Made by a program: the position numbers and the translations under genes
Notes under the pieces: generated by a model
Database searches by the model: none
What the model saw: only the letters and a program-made list of their open reading frames with translations
Told to the model about the DNA's origin: nothing
Assembly (NCBI GenBank): GCA_003194525.1
Contig: NBIV01000312.1
Span: forward strand, 1 to 64,000
Direction: 5' to 3'
Length of the DNA stretch: 64,000 bases
Origin: Gracilariopsis chorda
Taxonomy: Eukaryota; Rhodophyta; Florideophyceae; Gracilariales; Gracilariaceae
Shown: piece by piece, positions 30,901 to 42,313 of the stretch
Position numbering within the stretch: the first letter of the stretch is position 1
Layout: each line of letters opens with the position of its first letter

Positions 30901-31759
30901 GAAAGGAGCGTAGTTCCGTTTGAGTGGCGGGTTCCTTCGCTTGGCGGAGCGACTTAACTCGAGCTTCCTCGATCATCACACGCCCAGGGCGGATTATGTG
31001 GCCCAGATACTTCACTGTATCTGTAAAGAACTCACATTTCCTCAACTTGAGAGTAACTCCAGCTTCACGTAGCGTGGTCATGATATCTCTCACGTGTATG
31101 AGGTGGTCATCCAGATTATCTGAGAATACTATGATATCGTCCAGGTAGACGAGGCATGTACGCCATTTGAAGCGAGCCAGTAGTATGTCGATAGCACGCT
31201 GGAAAGTAGCGGGAGCATTGGTCAAACCAAAAGGCATCCGTTTGAAACGGTAGAGTCCGGAGTGACAGACAAAAGCAGTCTTGTCGCGGTCCTGTTCCCT
31301 GACGGGCACCTGCCAGTATCCCCAATTGGCGTCTAGAGCCGTGAAAACGGTAGCATTTCCGATTGAATCGATGTACTCATCCATTCGTGGGATCGGGTAC
31401 ACATCCTTGATGGTTACGGCGTTCAGTCGACGGTAGTCGATGCAAAAGCGCCAGGATCCATCCGGTTTCGGAGCCAGTACCACTGGGGATGCCCACGGCG
31501 ACTGAGCCGGTTCTATTACTCCAGCTCGGAGCATCTTTTCCACTTGGAATTCTTCCTCTTCTCGAGCTTTAGGGCCTGCCCTATAGGGGTGCTGAGCGAT
31601 CGGCCTGGTATCAGGTAGCAAGTCAATCCGGTGCTCCGTTGTAGTAATCTCCCCTAGGGAGCCATCCCACATCGTGGTGAAATTCCGTAACATCTCACGG
31701 AGACGTTCACGGTGCGATTCCGGCACATGACCGAGGTCAAGTTCCTCGAGTTCTTTCAC
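27797..31759 (-). CDS. pol: Chromovirus pol (RT, RNase H, integrase, long linker)
   Basis: An uninterrupted frame of 1320 codons. Reverse transcriptase occupies the first 260 or so residues, with YLDD near 31137-31148. RNase H follows (VDTDASDYQVGCA and YTDHSSLRWL). The integrase has a zinc domain (HYAKHGGHAGG ... CAECA) and a DDE core (AIDLLGPL, ILSDNGKQF, CNGQVERF). The last 400 residues are a P, S, T-rich linker with no fold I recognise, much longer than in typical chromoviruses, before the chromodomain region. The product makes and inserts the element DNA. The first residue is not a clear initiator, since pol is normally released from a larger precursor. Confidence 0.9.
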   Translation of the reverse strand: MKELEELDLGHVPESHRERLREMLRNFTTMWDGSLGEITTTEHRIDLLPDTRPIAQHPYRAGPKAREEEEFQVEKMLRAGVIEPAQSPWASPVVLAPKPDGSWRFCIDYRRLNAVTIKDVYPIPRMDEYIDSIGNATVFTALDANWGYWQVPVREQDRDKTAFVCHSGLYRFKRMPFGLTNAPATFQRAIDILLARFKWRTCLVYLDDIIVFSDNLDDHLIHVRDIMTTLREAGVTLKLRKCEFFTDTVKYLGHIIRPGRVMIEEARVKSLRQAKEPATQTELRSFLGLFNVYRRFIPNCADISAPMNALLRKGQPPKLEPFTSVETKAFNSLKEAVTSAPILSLPKPGLPFTVDTDASDYQVGCALFQTTPKGERTPIGYWSRSLNVHERNYSVSEKECLAVVWALSTLRPYLMGVHFTVYTDHSSLRWLMTVSEPSGPLMRWRHRLVEFDFEVIYKKGTKNAQADALSRLPADGETLPAGDEDIPCFVVDGREPEAPDREPDKSDEEPESDDELDALLVSDDAQKPPPGTFVPIPPEEMVREQKGDPFCTQIRARLNGGAQLPFEVNDVGYLVRTVQTTPQVVVPHTLQSRVLHLLHYAKHGGHAGGRKLYLTLRRSYYWQAMAVDCYATVRSCAECAKNRVKLRKHSTKLKLFPARAPLEFVAIDLLGPLLTTKRGHKFLLVITDRFSKLVRTVPLRKISAFAVAQAFVTLWVFVYGSPVNILSDNGKQFASRFFEDVCRILDIKNLFTTTYHPHCNGQVERFNRTLLASLRSYVADHPKTWELYTDALTFAYNTQVHRTTGLTPFELVLSRHPPAVALEPQPTLANFPSVKYYRQRWKAWLTKLIPVARSSMARAQAAYKRDFDSRVRGTAPPIKEGDYVFVRKEHWNPEKEKRHKLSPVADGPFKVISVDNETLVVEMNDTHERISRDRVVMAPPPSVEVAYQDENQHTPVEQPTSVVNRPSVLPHPSRGLSDMPCLSDAGPNGLSSLTPLHGVYPRSLGASTTPHAAPSKEGEEDPNTETASSRHDNRGARTSGHIEKDNSGPRFPSTDVPSSHLRATATAEPSRGSSTASAPVRTPHRDSSRQNAPRSGKSLAKVKSSQETICVRDTEPAVPPSVDPHSVGHGPSTTATLDNAEQALAGSSEPTTPDVVTPTARQNTPARPGKHTVQDGRKTTSKLDSGLGPSRSRELTPSVSVDPNSVAEVAPVTPEVKHVKNGNTSSPKRNNTPAAPLQPPSREEAERNTARTTLDHPLQTARDPDTVRTAKAPITARGEPTCTLRRTVVQPTSSSGAPRQDGYLHTNLWFATQMLIFQMR

Positions 31760-33382
31760 GGGATCAATCCGGTCTTAACTCGTTGGAACGGGCTTAGCAT
31801 CCGAGCATTTCGGCATTTGGACGGCAGTGTCCTCCCCCTCCTTAGAGTGAACGAGACCGAGCACATCGGCGGCGGTCATTCTCGTGGGAACCATTGCGGT
31901 GGGGTGGGGCATTACTGAACCAATGACTTGGGTTTTCACCAGTGACTGGGGCGTAGAGCCAAGATTGGCGACCAACACGTTGAACGGTTTGTCGGGCTCA
32001 ATTTGAGCTACTCCATTCGCCACGGCGAGTTGATACCTATCATATAGGGATGAAAGGGGTTGAATTACTCGTAAACCGTGTTGACGGGAAGTGACTCGTA
32101 CCCAAACTTGGGATTCCGGTGGGAGTTGGACAGATACGGCAACGCGGAGCTTTGTAGAGTCCCGGGAAGCCGGTGGGGGTTCCTGCGCAGCAGGTAATGG
32201 AACGTGCTTCTTCGATGCACGTCGTAGAGGACGACGTACGATCGGAACGGAGGAGCCGTCTTCCATTTCCACACGTCTTAGACGGGGCCTGATGGCATTG
32301 ACGAATCTGTCACAGAAGTCGCATCCCAAGATCAAAGGGGCGGCAAGTTTCCGACAAACAATAAATTTGAGTTTCACAAGAAAGGAGCCAAGGCGCACGA
32401 CCAGGTCGATTGTCCCAACCGTTGATAACGGGTTATCATTTGCATCCGCGACATCCGGTATCATGCCATGGCGGATCTGAGACTGCAACGACGGTGGCAG
32501 GAGCGACTCAACGATGAAGTTCGGGCCTGAACCTGTGTCCAAAACAGTGAGAACTCGCACCATAAACTGGGTGGAAAGGCCAAGGTCAGCATATACCTTG
32601 TAGTTTCTCTTGGCCATTACCAAAACTCTGTCCGGGAACCGGTTGTTTCGAACACGTTTCCACTGTCGACGCAGAACACTAAAGTGTTCAGAGTTCACGT
32701 CTGAGACGGCCTGTTTCCTAGTAAGGATTTTGACCGGGGAGCGAGGCAGTGACGCCTCGGGCGCCTTCAACCTCAACTCTGAGGGCGCCTCTCCCGTAGG
32801 AGAGACTCCCGAAATCAGTTTTCCTGAGCGCGTTCCGCCTGAGGCGGGGTCTCAGAGTCCTGAACCACTAGCAGTGGAGCGCTAGCAGGGTTGCCTTGTC
32901 GAACAAGACGGGGGTTAGTGACCTGCTCAGCAGGGGAAAGCAACGCGTGTCGCGGGTTCGTATCCGGGATATTCCGGGCGAAGTCCGTCTTCGCTCCTAA
33001 GTACGATGCAATCGGAACGGTCTGCTTCTCCGCTGGAGTAAGGGCTTCATAGTTACTGATCACTCGGGTTACTTCTCTCAAAGTGAGGATGCAGTCCGGT
33101 GAAATGTGACCGTGTTCGTAACATATGTGGCATATGACTCCAGAGCATGGGGGCGGCTGACCGGAACGAGCATCCGTGTGTCTCACCGCTGGGCGAGTAT
33201 CCTTCCATCCGGGACGACTCTGCCGGAGGGCACCATTCGCATAGGGAACGCGAGGTCCGTGAACACGGGGTCCGTCAACATACAGCAGGGAATTCTCCTG
33301 AGCTGTGTCGTAGGACGCATCCGTCGTGGACGGCAGTTCCGTGGTCGGAATAGACTGAGCACCGGCCTGAGCGAGGTACACG

Positions 33383-34945
33383 TTATTGTAGTCCCTTGAA
33401 GGGCGTCCACTCGCTGCTAGCGATAAAGATGGTGAACTGGCTTCCATCATCAACGCCTTGGCGGAACGAGACTTCGATGCAGGGATACGTATGAGCTCGA
33501 TGGGCAACACCTTCCGCTTGCGCGTGTTGAATCAACTCCAGGTAGGTGGTGTTACGACGATCCTCCCGATATCGGGACACTAGCGTACGGATTGCCGGAT
33601 CCAATCCATCGATGTACATGGTGCAGCACTCTACAGAGGAGTAAACATTGCCACACCTGTCGAAAGCCTTATTAAGGCGTACCGAGAATTCGGTTTCCGT
33701 CTCTCCAGATTTCTGGCGGGTATCGCGTAAAGCGAGAATAGCCGCTTGAATAGCGTTGTTCGTCGCGTAGGATCGCAAGAGGTACTGAACCGCTTCCGGC
33801 CAGCACGTTACACCTCCTTCGGACGCTCGGGAAGAACCTCTTACAGAGTTGTATTGATCCTCGGCGAGGCCACGTAGAAAATACGGTGGGGCAATAAACG
33901 CCTGTCCTTCGTTTATACCAAGTATGTCCGCTCCGGAAACGAACCTTCCGAGGAAGTCTAACACCAATATTGGATCTTCTCCAGAAAAGGACTGCTTGCG
34001 AAGGGAAAGCTGCATACACTTTATGCAGTCCCTCACCTTACCCGTACCACGGGGTGTACGATCCAATGAGGAGTCCTCAAGCCGATAATATCGGTACGAT
34101 ACCAACCTCTTGTAGAGGGGATTAGTACATTTGAGTTCCCTCAATCCTAAGTGTTTCCTCCGCTTCCTCCGGGGGCGAATCACACCTTGGGTGGAAGAAG
34201 ACCGTTTAGAATAGGACGGGCGTCGGCGACGATCATCGTCCGACGAAGAATCCGACGACACCGAACCATCAGAATGGTGAGAATCCTGTGAAGACAGGGA
34301 GGAATCCGACGAGTCGGGATCGTGCTTGGGATGCTCTTTACGAGTGCGGCGGGTAGAATCTTTCTTTTTGCGCTTTGCTTTTTGCGAGACAGCAGCGGCC
34401 TCACCCGGGACGTTGTCATCCATCAAGATAGTTTGCTCCAACGTCCTCAGACGGGCACTGACACGATCAAATCGGGTTTCCACATTCTCAACATAGTTGT
34501 CAGGACCACCAAAACATTCCAGCACAGTGTTGACATCCGCCCTTAAAAGGCGAATGTCTTCAGCCAAATCCTTCATAAAAGAGGTATCAAAAGAGGTATC
34601 AAACCTGGCACGCAGGACTTCAAACTCCTCCACGAGGGTATTGTGTGCTTCACGCACCTCATCAAGCTGCGCTTGGACACTAGGGGGGGCGTCGGTATCG
34701 GGTTCTCCCCTCCGGGGTGCAGCTACATCGGCAGAAGCCGGGTCGATACCAGAGTTGGGAGCTTCCTTCAACGCCTTAGGCGGGGGTTTCTGGGCTCTCG
34801 ACGAGTCTTGGCCCTTCGAATTGCCTTTCAAAGTGGCACGTCGAGGGTGGCCAGCGGGGACCTTCGAGATCTCTGCCTGTTCCACGTCACAGACGGAACG
34901 ACTCCGCGTGACAACGGGTTCGGCGGAGGATGGTCGCCGAGACAT
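33383..34945 (-). other. gag: Gag amino-terminal and capsid part, minus-strand chromovirus
   Basis: Begins at the ATG giving MSRRPSSAEPVVTRSRS, which matches the start of the relative at 54265 (MSRNPSDAEPVVTRSRS). This supports 34945 as the start. A coiled-coil-like stretch (about residues 80-180) precedes a serine- and basic-rich tract (about 215-265) and the capsid core with YRYYRLEDSSLDRTPRGTGK and ACLAGE-like helices. The knuckle-bearing remainder lies further left, to about 32815. Confidence 0.85.
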
Positions 34946-35038
34946 GTGTAGACCAAAAATTCCCACGAAGTGGTAGGAAACCAAAAGTTTGGACAGTGAA
35001 TCTCCGAGGAGAAGTAATACAAAACCTAACCGTTTCCG

Positions 35039-35057
35039 ATTCTAGGTCGGGAGACCA
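35039..35057 (-). other. Primer binding site of the minus-strand chromovirus
   Basis: TGGTCTCCCGACCTAGAAT on the minus strand, three bases inside the 5' LTR. The complement looks like the 3' end of a tRNA (CCA end, acceptor strand, and part of the T arm). The identical site is used by the other two chromoviruses (37381 and 54164). I do not name the tRNA. Confidence 0.75.
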
Positions 35058-35060
35058 CTT

Positions 35061-35961
35061 TGTAGTGCAATACCCGCAAGCGGGACAACACACGAAGACG
35101 TTCAGATCTTCCCCTCTGGAGGGTAACACAGCGAATGGAGCCTCTCCGGATGAGCACGACGAAGTCGGGTTGTAAAGCCGAGGCTCACCCTCACGCCAAG
35201 CGGTGAGAGTTGAAACGGTAGGATTAGGATCACCACGAATGGGAAAACAGCCCTTCCAAGGAGTACGAGTCCACGTAAGTGGGGGAAGACGTCACGGGAT
35301 ACCGGCACGAGAGACACGCGTCGGCGGTGACGAGCAACCACACAAAGGGGTAGAAACCACGAGAGTGGGGTAAGGGAAATACGGGGGATGCCCGATTTGG
35401 GGCGACGGGGGTGTGGGCCAACGGGACCACGGAAAAAGGTACAAAGGAACCCTATACAGGGGCGAGAACACGGCGGTGGTGAATTAGGCGACAAGTGCCC
35501 AAGGCGGTGATACTCCTAGTGACACAGGGTGGATAGGTCTACCGTTAGTAACGCGGCTTTACCTCCGAGGAGTGTAGAAGACTCGCGAAAGCGGAAAAGA
35601 CTTAGAGCCAAGAACCCTGGTTGGGGAAGTTTACTTAGTGTCGCGGCGAGGTCGCCGAGCCACTATATAGTGTAGTAATCTCCCTACTGTAGCGTAGATA
35701 AATTATAAATAATAAATATAAATCAAATAAATGTCCACACTGTGGTGCCAACCTCCTCCTGACGATCCGTGTCACACGTGGTCGACTCACGCCTTGGGCG
35801 ACACACGGCGCATGCACAGGTGTGCACCTGGCGCACAGTGCGGATCTGCTGAGGGCTGAGACACCCGCTAATAGCGGTAGTAATCATAAACACGCGAAAG
35901 CGGCAAAAACACCAAGTCCACAGGGCATCGCTGAGTCTTCCTCCTTGAGGATTGCACTTCA
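35061..35961 (-). repeat. 5' LTR of the minus-strand chromovirus
   Basis: 901 bp, about 1 percent different from 25612-26512. It is followed, in element orientation, by a three-base spacer and the primer site. Confidence 0.93.
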
Positions 35962-35966
35962 ATGTA

Positions 35967-36606
35967 GTTCTATCAATATAACAAGCAGTTCTACAAACGC
36001 GTTTATTACTTACCTGGATGCTCTACATAAGCGATTTTATAACTTTAAAGCTCAAAATTTCCTTCTTCATATCGTTTGAGTATTGAGAAATATTTGTTGA
36101 ACGACTTTTGCGACGATGATCTGCAAGATTTACACACCGTTGAATTGTAAATCTAATCATTTCTTCTTGCATTAATTTTCGTGTTCAACCGAGACAAATT
36201 CCGCCACAGAGCCCATTCAGTAGTTTTATTGCATGAATCTCCACGTTCCTTCAACGGCTGTTCACAACCACTTTTCAACTATGAAAATTATGCCTAATTA
36301 ATTGTTACTGACCAGTCAAACAAGCAGGAGGATTATGTTTTTCTTTTAGTATCTGTTGCAGGCGATTTTGACAAGAAAACTTTTCTTGAGAACGTTGAAA
36401 AGTACAAAAAGATTCACACCACGAGCGCATGTAATGCACAGCCACCCAGTACTAGTCATTACTCACTGCTACACTCACAAAGTTCAGAATAATCATTCAC
36501 CGCAGTCCGAAGCCAAAATAAACCGACAGTACATACTGAGAACGTGAGCACATCGGTCGCTCAGAGTACACCGCACGGTAATGTTTCCTTTCTTGACAAC
36601 AATAGG
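35967..36606. other. Spacer between two chromoviruses
   Basis: 640 bp of AT-rich sequence without a supported gene. The only open frame of note (36356-36547) has no recognisable content. It joins with the segment left of 25612 as the older insertion site of the young chromovirus. Confidence 0.5.
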
Positions 36607-37377
36607 TGAAGTGCACGCCCGTTCCCAGGTGGGTGGCGCTGGGACTTGTGTTTTTCCGGGTTACCGGGTTGGACTCACTTATGATTAAGTGCAACGGCTA
36701 CCGCCGGTGGGTGCCTGCGCTACACGTGTGCATGGCAGCAGGGGCCGATGGATGGAGAGGGTGCGCAGTACACCGTAGAGGAATCGCAAGGATAGCAGAT
36801 CCTTTGGTTATATATTTTACTAACTGCCTACATTACTTAAAGGCGCTGGCGTCGCCGCCGCCGCCCCAGGGAAACGGTCAACCGAGTTCCGGCTTTGAGC
36901 CATCCGCCTACGACTGTATTCCTTCCTCTTCGAGGGATTCCCCGTATCCTACGGTCGCTCATCCGACTCGTTCGACAGGAGCACCCACCTTTGGGAAAGT
37001 TATTACCAGTTGTTACGGTGCTCGTTCTTGTATAAGGTTCCTTTCACGGTGTACCGATCGCCATAATTCGCCCCCTTTTTCTCAATCCCTTATTTTTCCC
37101 CCACTGAGTGGTACATCCACCACTTACGTGGATCGCACCAGTCTCATGGCCCGCGCTTCCCTTTTCCATCCTAGGAGGATAGGCACAAGCCCTCATAACC
37201 ACACTGGGGATCGTTCTTCGTAACCTTTCACGCCAAGTGCGGAAGGGTTCTGCCTCGGCCTTACAAACCGACATAGTCGTGCTGATACTTGAGAGACCTC
37301 TCTTGCTGAGTCAACCTCTGTAGAGGAAGATCCCAAACGTCTTCTTGGTGTCTCTCGCTGGCGGGCCATTGCACTAA
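36607..37377 (+). repeat. 5' LTR of the decayed chromovirus
   Basis: About 771 bp with the family end sequence TGAAGTGCA and a right end adjoining the three-base spacer AAG and the primer site. Mini-palindromes such as CCAC-TGA-GTGG (37101-37111) and CCAC-TTAC-GTGG (37120-37131) stand in tandem. Confidence 0.75.
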
Positions 37378-40300
37378 AAGTGGTCTCCCGACCTAGATGG
37401 ATCACTTGAGTGTTTGTGTTTTCCCCCTTGGAGATGTTCCCTTGTTCCCCGGAAGATCTCCATATTTTTCCGTTGGTATGGTCCTCATGGCGAGGAAACC
37501 CTCGGATGCGGAGCCTCCAGTTACTCGCAGCCGCTCCCACCATGGTGGTGATCGCCCAGATAAAGGGTTTCCATCTCGGATCCCAATCCTATTCAGATCG
37601 AGCCTAGCCGCCAGGGCTGCTCCCCGATCTACGGTCCATGGACCGGAAACAAAAGATCCTGCCCCAGCTTTGCTGGATAGCTTGACGCCCGGTGCTGGAA
37701 GGTCTACGGCAGCTCCCGCTGTAGCAGTCGCTCCAACAGCACTTGGGACTGTTGGGCACAACCAGGTTCAATCCCTGGAAGAGCAGCTTAGCAATTCTGC
37801 GGGCCGCTCACAACACCATTTCTAGGGAATTCACCTCCCTTTGGGGAATTATTGAAGCCAAACCTGTTAGGGATGTGGTCGAGGACCTCTCCCTCATGTG
37901 TTTGGATGTTAACACCTTGCTCGAATGCTTCAGTGGACCCGCTGCCTTCGTCAAAGGAATCGAAACCCGATTTGAACGTGTTCTAACCATCTGGAGACGT
38001 TGGAGAAAACCATCTTGGTGGATTCACCTATCCCTGCGGAGCCGGCTGCTATCTTCCAACGTGAGGAAAGAAGGGAGAAGCGGAAGGAATGCCGCAAGCA
38101 GAAGTCAAGAAGACGGAAGCATACACAGTACGACTAATCGACATCGTCGAGTTCTTCCCCGAGTAACTCGGAACATTCCGAGAGCTCGGACCCTGATCCC
38201 GAAGATCGAAAAAGGCGCTCATCCCGCTTCAAGCGGTCATCGGCTACTGCCGTTGCCATCAGGACACGCTCAAAAGGCAGGAAGCACTTGGGTTTCAAGG
38301 AACGTGAGCCGAAAAACCCGATGTATTGGAAGTTGTTGTCATATACCGGTACTACCGGCTGGAAGATACCTCGAGGGATCGGACACCCCGTGACACGGGA
38401 AGAATGAAGGATTGCATCAAACGGATGAAACTCACACTGCGTAACCAGACTTTCTCTGGAGAGGACCCAATATTGGTGTTGGATTTCTTGGCGCGCTTTG
38501 TCGCCGAAGCCGATATACTCGTGATGAACGAAGGTCAGGCCTACGTTACTCTGCCGTAATTTTTATGGGGGGTGGCCGAAGACCAATTCAACTCTGCAAG
38601 AGGCTCTAGTCGTGCCTCCGAAGGAAGGGCTAGTTGCTGGCCGGAAGCCGTGCAGTACTTACTGCGTTCCTATGCCACCAACCAGGCCATCCAGGCTGCC
38701 ATCCTCGCTCTGCGAGACACCCACCAGAAGGACGGCGAGACGGAAACCGATTACTCGGTACGCCTTAACAAGGCATTCCACCGTTGTGGTAACGTTTATC
38801 CCGCTACTGAACGGTGTACGATGTTCATCGACGGGTTAAACTCGGCGATCAGGACGCTGGTTGCCAGATATTGGGAAGAGAGGTGGAGGCTCACATACCC
38901 GGAACTCGTGTAGTATGCACGCACCGAAGGTGATGCGCTTCGTGCCCGCCACCCTCAAATGAGGTCGAAGTCCTCCAAGGCGTTGATGAGGGAGAATCGC
39001 TCTCCATTTCTTTCCCTCATGGCAGAGGAGCAACCTCAACGCGGATATGAAAACGTCCAATTCGTCCAAGGCAACGCTCTGTCGGTACCAATTACAAAGC
39101 TCCCGTCTACGACGGAGGAGAACTATGAGACTGCACAAGACGGAAAACTCCTGTACGCGGGTAAAGGAAGGACCCAGGCCCCTCGTATCCCGTATTCAAA
39201 CGGATATGTCTACAATCAGCAGCCTTTTTGGTCGAACACCGGCATCCGGGGACGGGTACCCAGATATCAGAATGCTCCCTCGTGTGGCGTGGTGAGCCTG
39301 ATCTGTCATCTGTGTTACACCCATGGTCATACTTCTCCACACTGCCTCCTATCAATCAGGGAGTTGCCGGTGATAACGGCAAACTACAAGGCCTTGACCT
39401 CCGAAGAGAAGGCAACCGTGCCTATGACCTTGTACCTTCGTCCCGAGATGTAAGTCTCGCACGCAGTTCCACACAACCCGCTAACGTGGCGTGACCCAGT
39501 GCAACCGGTACTTCCTCCTCAGAGGGGTATCGAGCCAAACTCCGCTTCTGTGTGAACCCGTGACCAACATGGCCAGGCCCTCGTTACTGAGGAAGCCGAG
39601 CATCCAGTTCAGGAAGTCCCTACTCAGGGAAACTAACCGTCGGAGTCTCCCCTTTGGGAGTGGCGTCCACAGAGTCGAGGTGTGGGACGCCCGAGGCGCC
39701 ACAATCTCGCTCCTCGGTGAAAATCCGGACAAGAAAGGACGCCGCTGACGCGGACTGGGAAGGCAAACGCGCACCCGAACACGGGGGGGTCACAACGAAC
39801 TTCAACGCAATCGCGGGCGCAGGGCAACGATCGCCAGACAACCGACAGTGGTGCACCGCCAAGTGCCGGCCTCCGCAGAGGATAGACACGTTGGAAACGG
39901 AAAAGTTCCACCAAAAAGGGAAATTCTTCGGAAAATATCCGCTGCTCGCCAAGTAGCACGGCTGCCGCGGGAGCTCACCCGGCGGCAGCCAGGTCAGAGA
40001 TCTCCAGCAGGGACAGTCCGTCGACCCCTCACCCGGGCAACACCGCGGCAACAAGGGGGGCGGATCGCTCGGCAATCGCCGAGCACCCGTTGGGGAGATC
40101 ACTTGCAAGCACGGCCGAAATGCAAGCACGGCCGAACTGCAAGCGCAGATACCACTTACCGCCCAAGGCGTGGACGCCTGGGCAAGCAGACCCAAGGCAC
40201 CGCCCCGTCCGCGGGAGACGCGCAAGCTTGCGATGAGGCCAGATTACCGGGAAACTGAAGTCAGCACCCCGAAACGGGAAGAAAAACCCGAAATGGGAAG

Positions 40301-40640
40301 CAAACAACCCTTGAGGGAGAGTGAAACAACTACACGGCATGGCCAGGGAACCTACGCACAGGAGTACGTAGTAGACCGAATCGTCAGACACTCGTATGAC
40401 GAGGAATGACTGCTGCTGTACCACGTACGTTGGCACGGGTACGACGCTTCCTGCGACCCCGCAGAGCCGGTTGAACACTTCCCCGATCGCAAGTGGTACG
40501 CTATCACCGCAACGCGGGTACTGCCACACCAGGAACGCTTTGCAATGCGCAATCGGGCTAGTTTCACCGGTGAACAGGCAAAATGAGTAGAGCGGAGCAG
40601 CACGCTTGGCAATGGCCGCGGCTCCTCTCACCCCTTTTTC
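36607..40640 (+). mobile_element. Decayed Ty3/Gypsy chromovirus, plus strand
   Basis: LTR 36607 to about 37377 (starts TGAAGTGCACG, ends near GCACTAA), the common primer site TGGTCTCCCGACC at 37381, gag about 37475-39450 including a capsid segment (YRYYRLEDTSRDRTP) and a knuckle (CHLCYTHGHTSPHC, near 39306), and a decayed chromodomain (about 40360-40530, EYVVDRIV). Most of pol and a 3' LTR are not recognisable. It is heavily broken, with well over ten breaks, and is clearly older than the two other chromoviruses, to which its proteins are closely related. Confidence 0.82.
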
Positions 40641-40909
40641 TCGTTAACCCACGGATGGTTTTTTTTATCCAGCTTTCTGGTTTGCGACTTGCTAGCATCC
40701 GCAAGTACGGTTCTTCCCATCTGTGATGGCGTATGTTTCCGGCTACGCCGTATTATTGAGTCTCACCGTAGTTTCAATTTTACGTGACCACTACGCACAA
40801 TTACACCCCTATGGGGGAAGGATTAGAGGACTGCAAGGCAGGGAGATCACAAGCAGGACCAGATTTATTGGAAAAGAGCCCCAGAAGGGGAAGGAGAACG
40901 ATGTGCGTC

Positions 40910-42313
40910 TTACTCCCGCTGCCCGCTCGGCGGATTGTCTCCGCCAATGCGGTTTACGAGCAGGTTCGGCATCGCAGAGAGGTTACCCGATGTGTCTTTC
41001 ACACTGAACCCAAATCTGCGGAGGAAACTTGCGACGACCTCACCCTCGTGAACACCCGCCCGAGGGGCACTGTCCCCACCACTGGGGGTTGGAACGGCCA
41101 GACCATCGGAAGACGAAGCGGCCGGATCATCGGAAGACGGAGCGGCCGGATCATCGGAAGACGGAGCGGCCGGAACAACGGATGAAAACGCAGCAGGGGA
41201 CCAAAACGGGCTCGTCGCCGCAACCTCAGGTGCCGACTAGGTTGGATTGGCAGAAGGCTCGAACAACAGCGTCGCAAGATTCTCAATGTCTTCCATGGCC
41301 CCCTGGCCCGAGTCTTTTTCTTCGAGGTCACCCGCAACGGAATTTTCCGGCTCGTTATCGACCATCGGGTCATCCTCCTCATAGGAGCAGTACCACTCGT
41401 CGCAGTCGATATACCCGGTTGGGTGCCCCGCAGGGATAACGCTCGGAGCCATCCGAAACTCCTCCGCTTCTTCGCTGCTAATGTCCTGACACTACCACTG
41501 GTCAAAATTGATGAAGTCTCCCAGTCTTGCGTTGTTTCCCACACCTGAGCCCGAGCCACCGCTACAGCCATCATGACGTCCACTCTGGCCCAGAGAGACC
41601 TCGTCCCAATGGAAAGAATCGATATAATCGAGGAGGCCTGCGACTTCTTCGCGGTTGGCCACACCCGCAAGGGGGACGCGCATGTCAAGATGACGAATCG
41701 CGGCACGCACACACTTTTGGATGTACCAAACTCTGTACTGGTCGTAAGCCTCCACGAGGAGATTCGCGGCAGTGCGGACCGCCCATTCGGTGATTAACAA
41801 CGACCACATCCCAGCTTGCGGGTCCGTCAGGAGGTATAACCCCAGATAGGTGAACACTGGGGGCAGCTGGATGTAGCACCGCCGGCATGGCTCCATGTGA
41901 CTCCACCAGGAGGTAAAAGCCACGTAACGACCTCGTTGGTGCGCCGGAGCAAGCCGTCCGATTTCCACGTTCTGGTACTGGACAAAATACCCCATTCGGG
42001 AGCGTGCACGCCGTTCAAAACGGATGGTGTTCTGCAGAAAGGTTGACCGGAACGCCCGGGAAAGATAGCGAAACTACGCACGGAGGGCGGGTCGAGTCCA
42101 ACAATTGGCCGCTTGCATAGCGATCGGGACGGTCCGCCACGCGAAGGTCTCCAACCCCGCCAGGCGGCTACAGCAACCAGTCTCCCCGCGATTGCTATAG
42201 AACGTGACGTCAAACTGCATGGAATACGTTATCGTGCACTCGAACGGAGCCCAGCTTTGCCATTGATAGGCCAAACGGACGAGACGGGCGTGTGCTGTCG
42301 CAGAAGACTCTCC
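40910..42313 (-). CDS. Unrecognised coding frame with amber codons
   Basis: One minus-strand frame of 468 codons that keeps a protein-like composition end to end and is interrupted only by about three in-frame stops, all amber, before a TAA at 40910-40912. The first 65 residues are aromatic-rich (AYQWQSWAPFECTITYSM). The central 170 residues are hydrophobic and W, Y, R-rich (WWSHMEPCRRCYIQLPPVF, LLITEWAVRTAANLLVEAYD), and look like a folded domain. Next comes an acidic tail (CDEWYCSYEEDDPMVD), and then an A, P, S, D-rich part with an 8-residue repeat. It lies antisense just downstream of the decayed chromovirus. No initiating ATG is evident at the start, so the left part may be missing or spliced. 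I do not recognise the family. It could be a decayed host gene, an accessory gene of an element, or a captured foreign gene. Confidence 0.5.
41101..41173 (-). repeat. 24-bp tandem repeat, three units
   Basis: Three near-identical 24-bp units (core ATCATCGGAAGACG...GCGGCCGG) in the unrecognised minus-strand frame. The period is a multiple of three and encodes SSDDPAAP-like repeats, so the repeat preserves the frame. Confidence 0.8.

Larger units (their letters stand above)
25612..35961 (-). mobile_element. Ty3/Gypsy chromovirus, minus strand (nearly whole, few breaks)
   Basis: Reads right to left. 5' LTR 35061-35961; primer site 35039-35057; gag about 34945-32815 with a CX2CX4HX4C knuckle near 33130; protease region about 32776-31775 (LDTGSG near 32545); pol with reverse transcriptase, RNase H and integrase 31759-27797; chromodomain about 27490-27310; purine tract; 3' LTR 25612-26512. 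Target duplication ATGTA at 25607-25611 and 35962-35966 is perfect. RT-RNase H-integrase order plus the chromodomain defines chromoviruses. The LTRs are equal in length and differ at about ten of 901 positions, so the insertion is young. It has about two or three breaks. Its closest relative in the window is the element at 53336-63217. Confidence 0.93.

Noticed and set aside
34497-34976. Plus-strand frame of 159 codons opposite gag
   Set aside because: Shadow of the gag frame on the other strand; the translated sequence is arginine- and serine-rich without recognisable content.
36356-36547. Plus-strand frame of 63 codons in the spacer between chromoviruses
   Set aside because: Short, AT-rich and without recognisable content.
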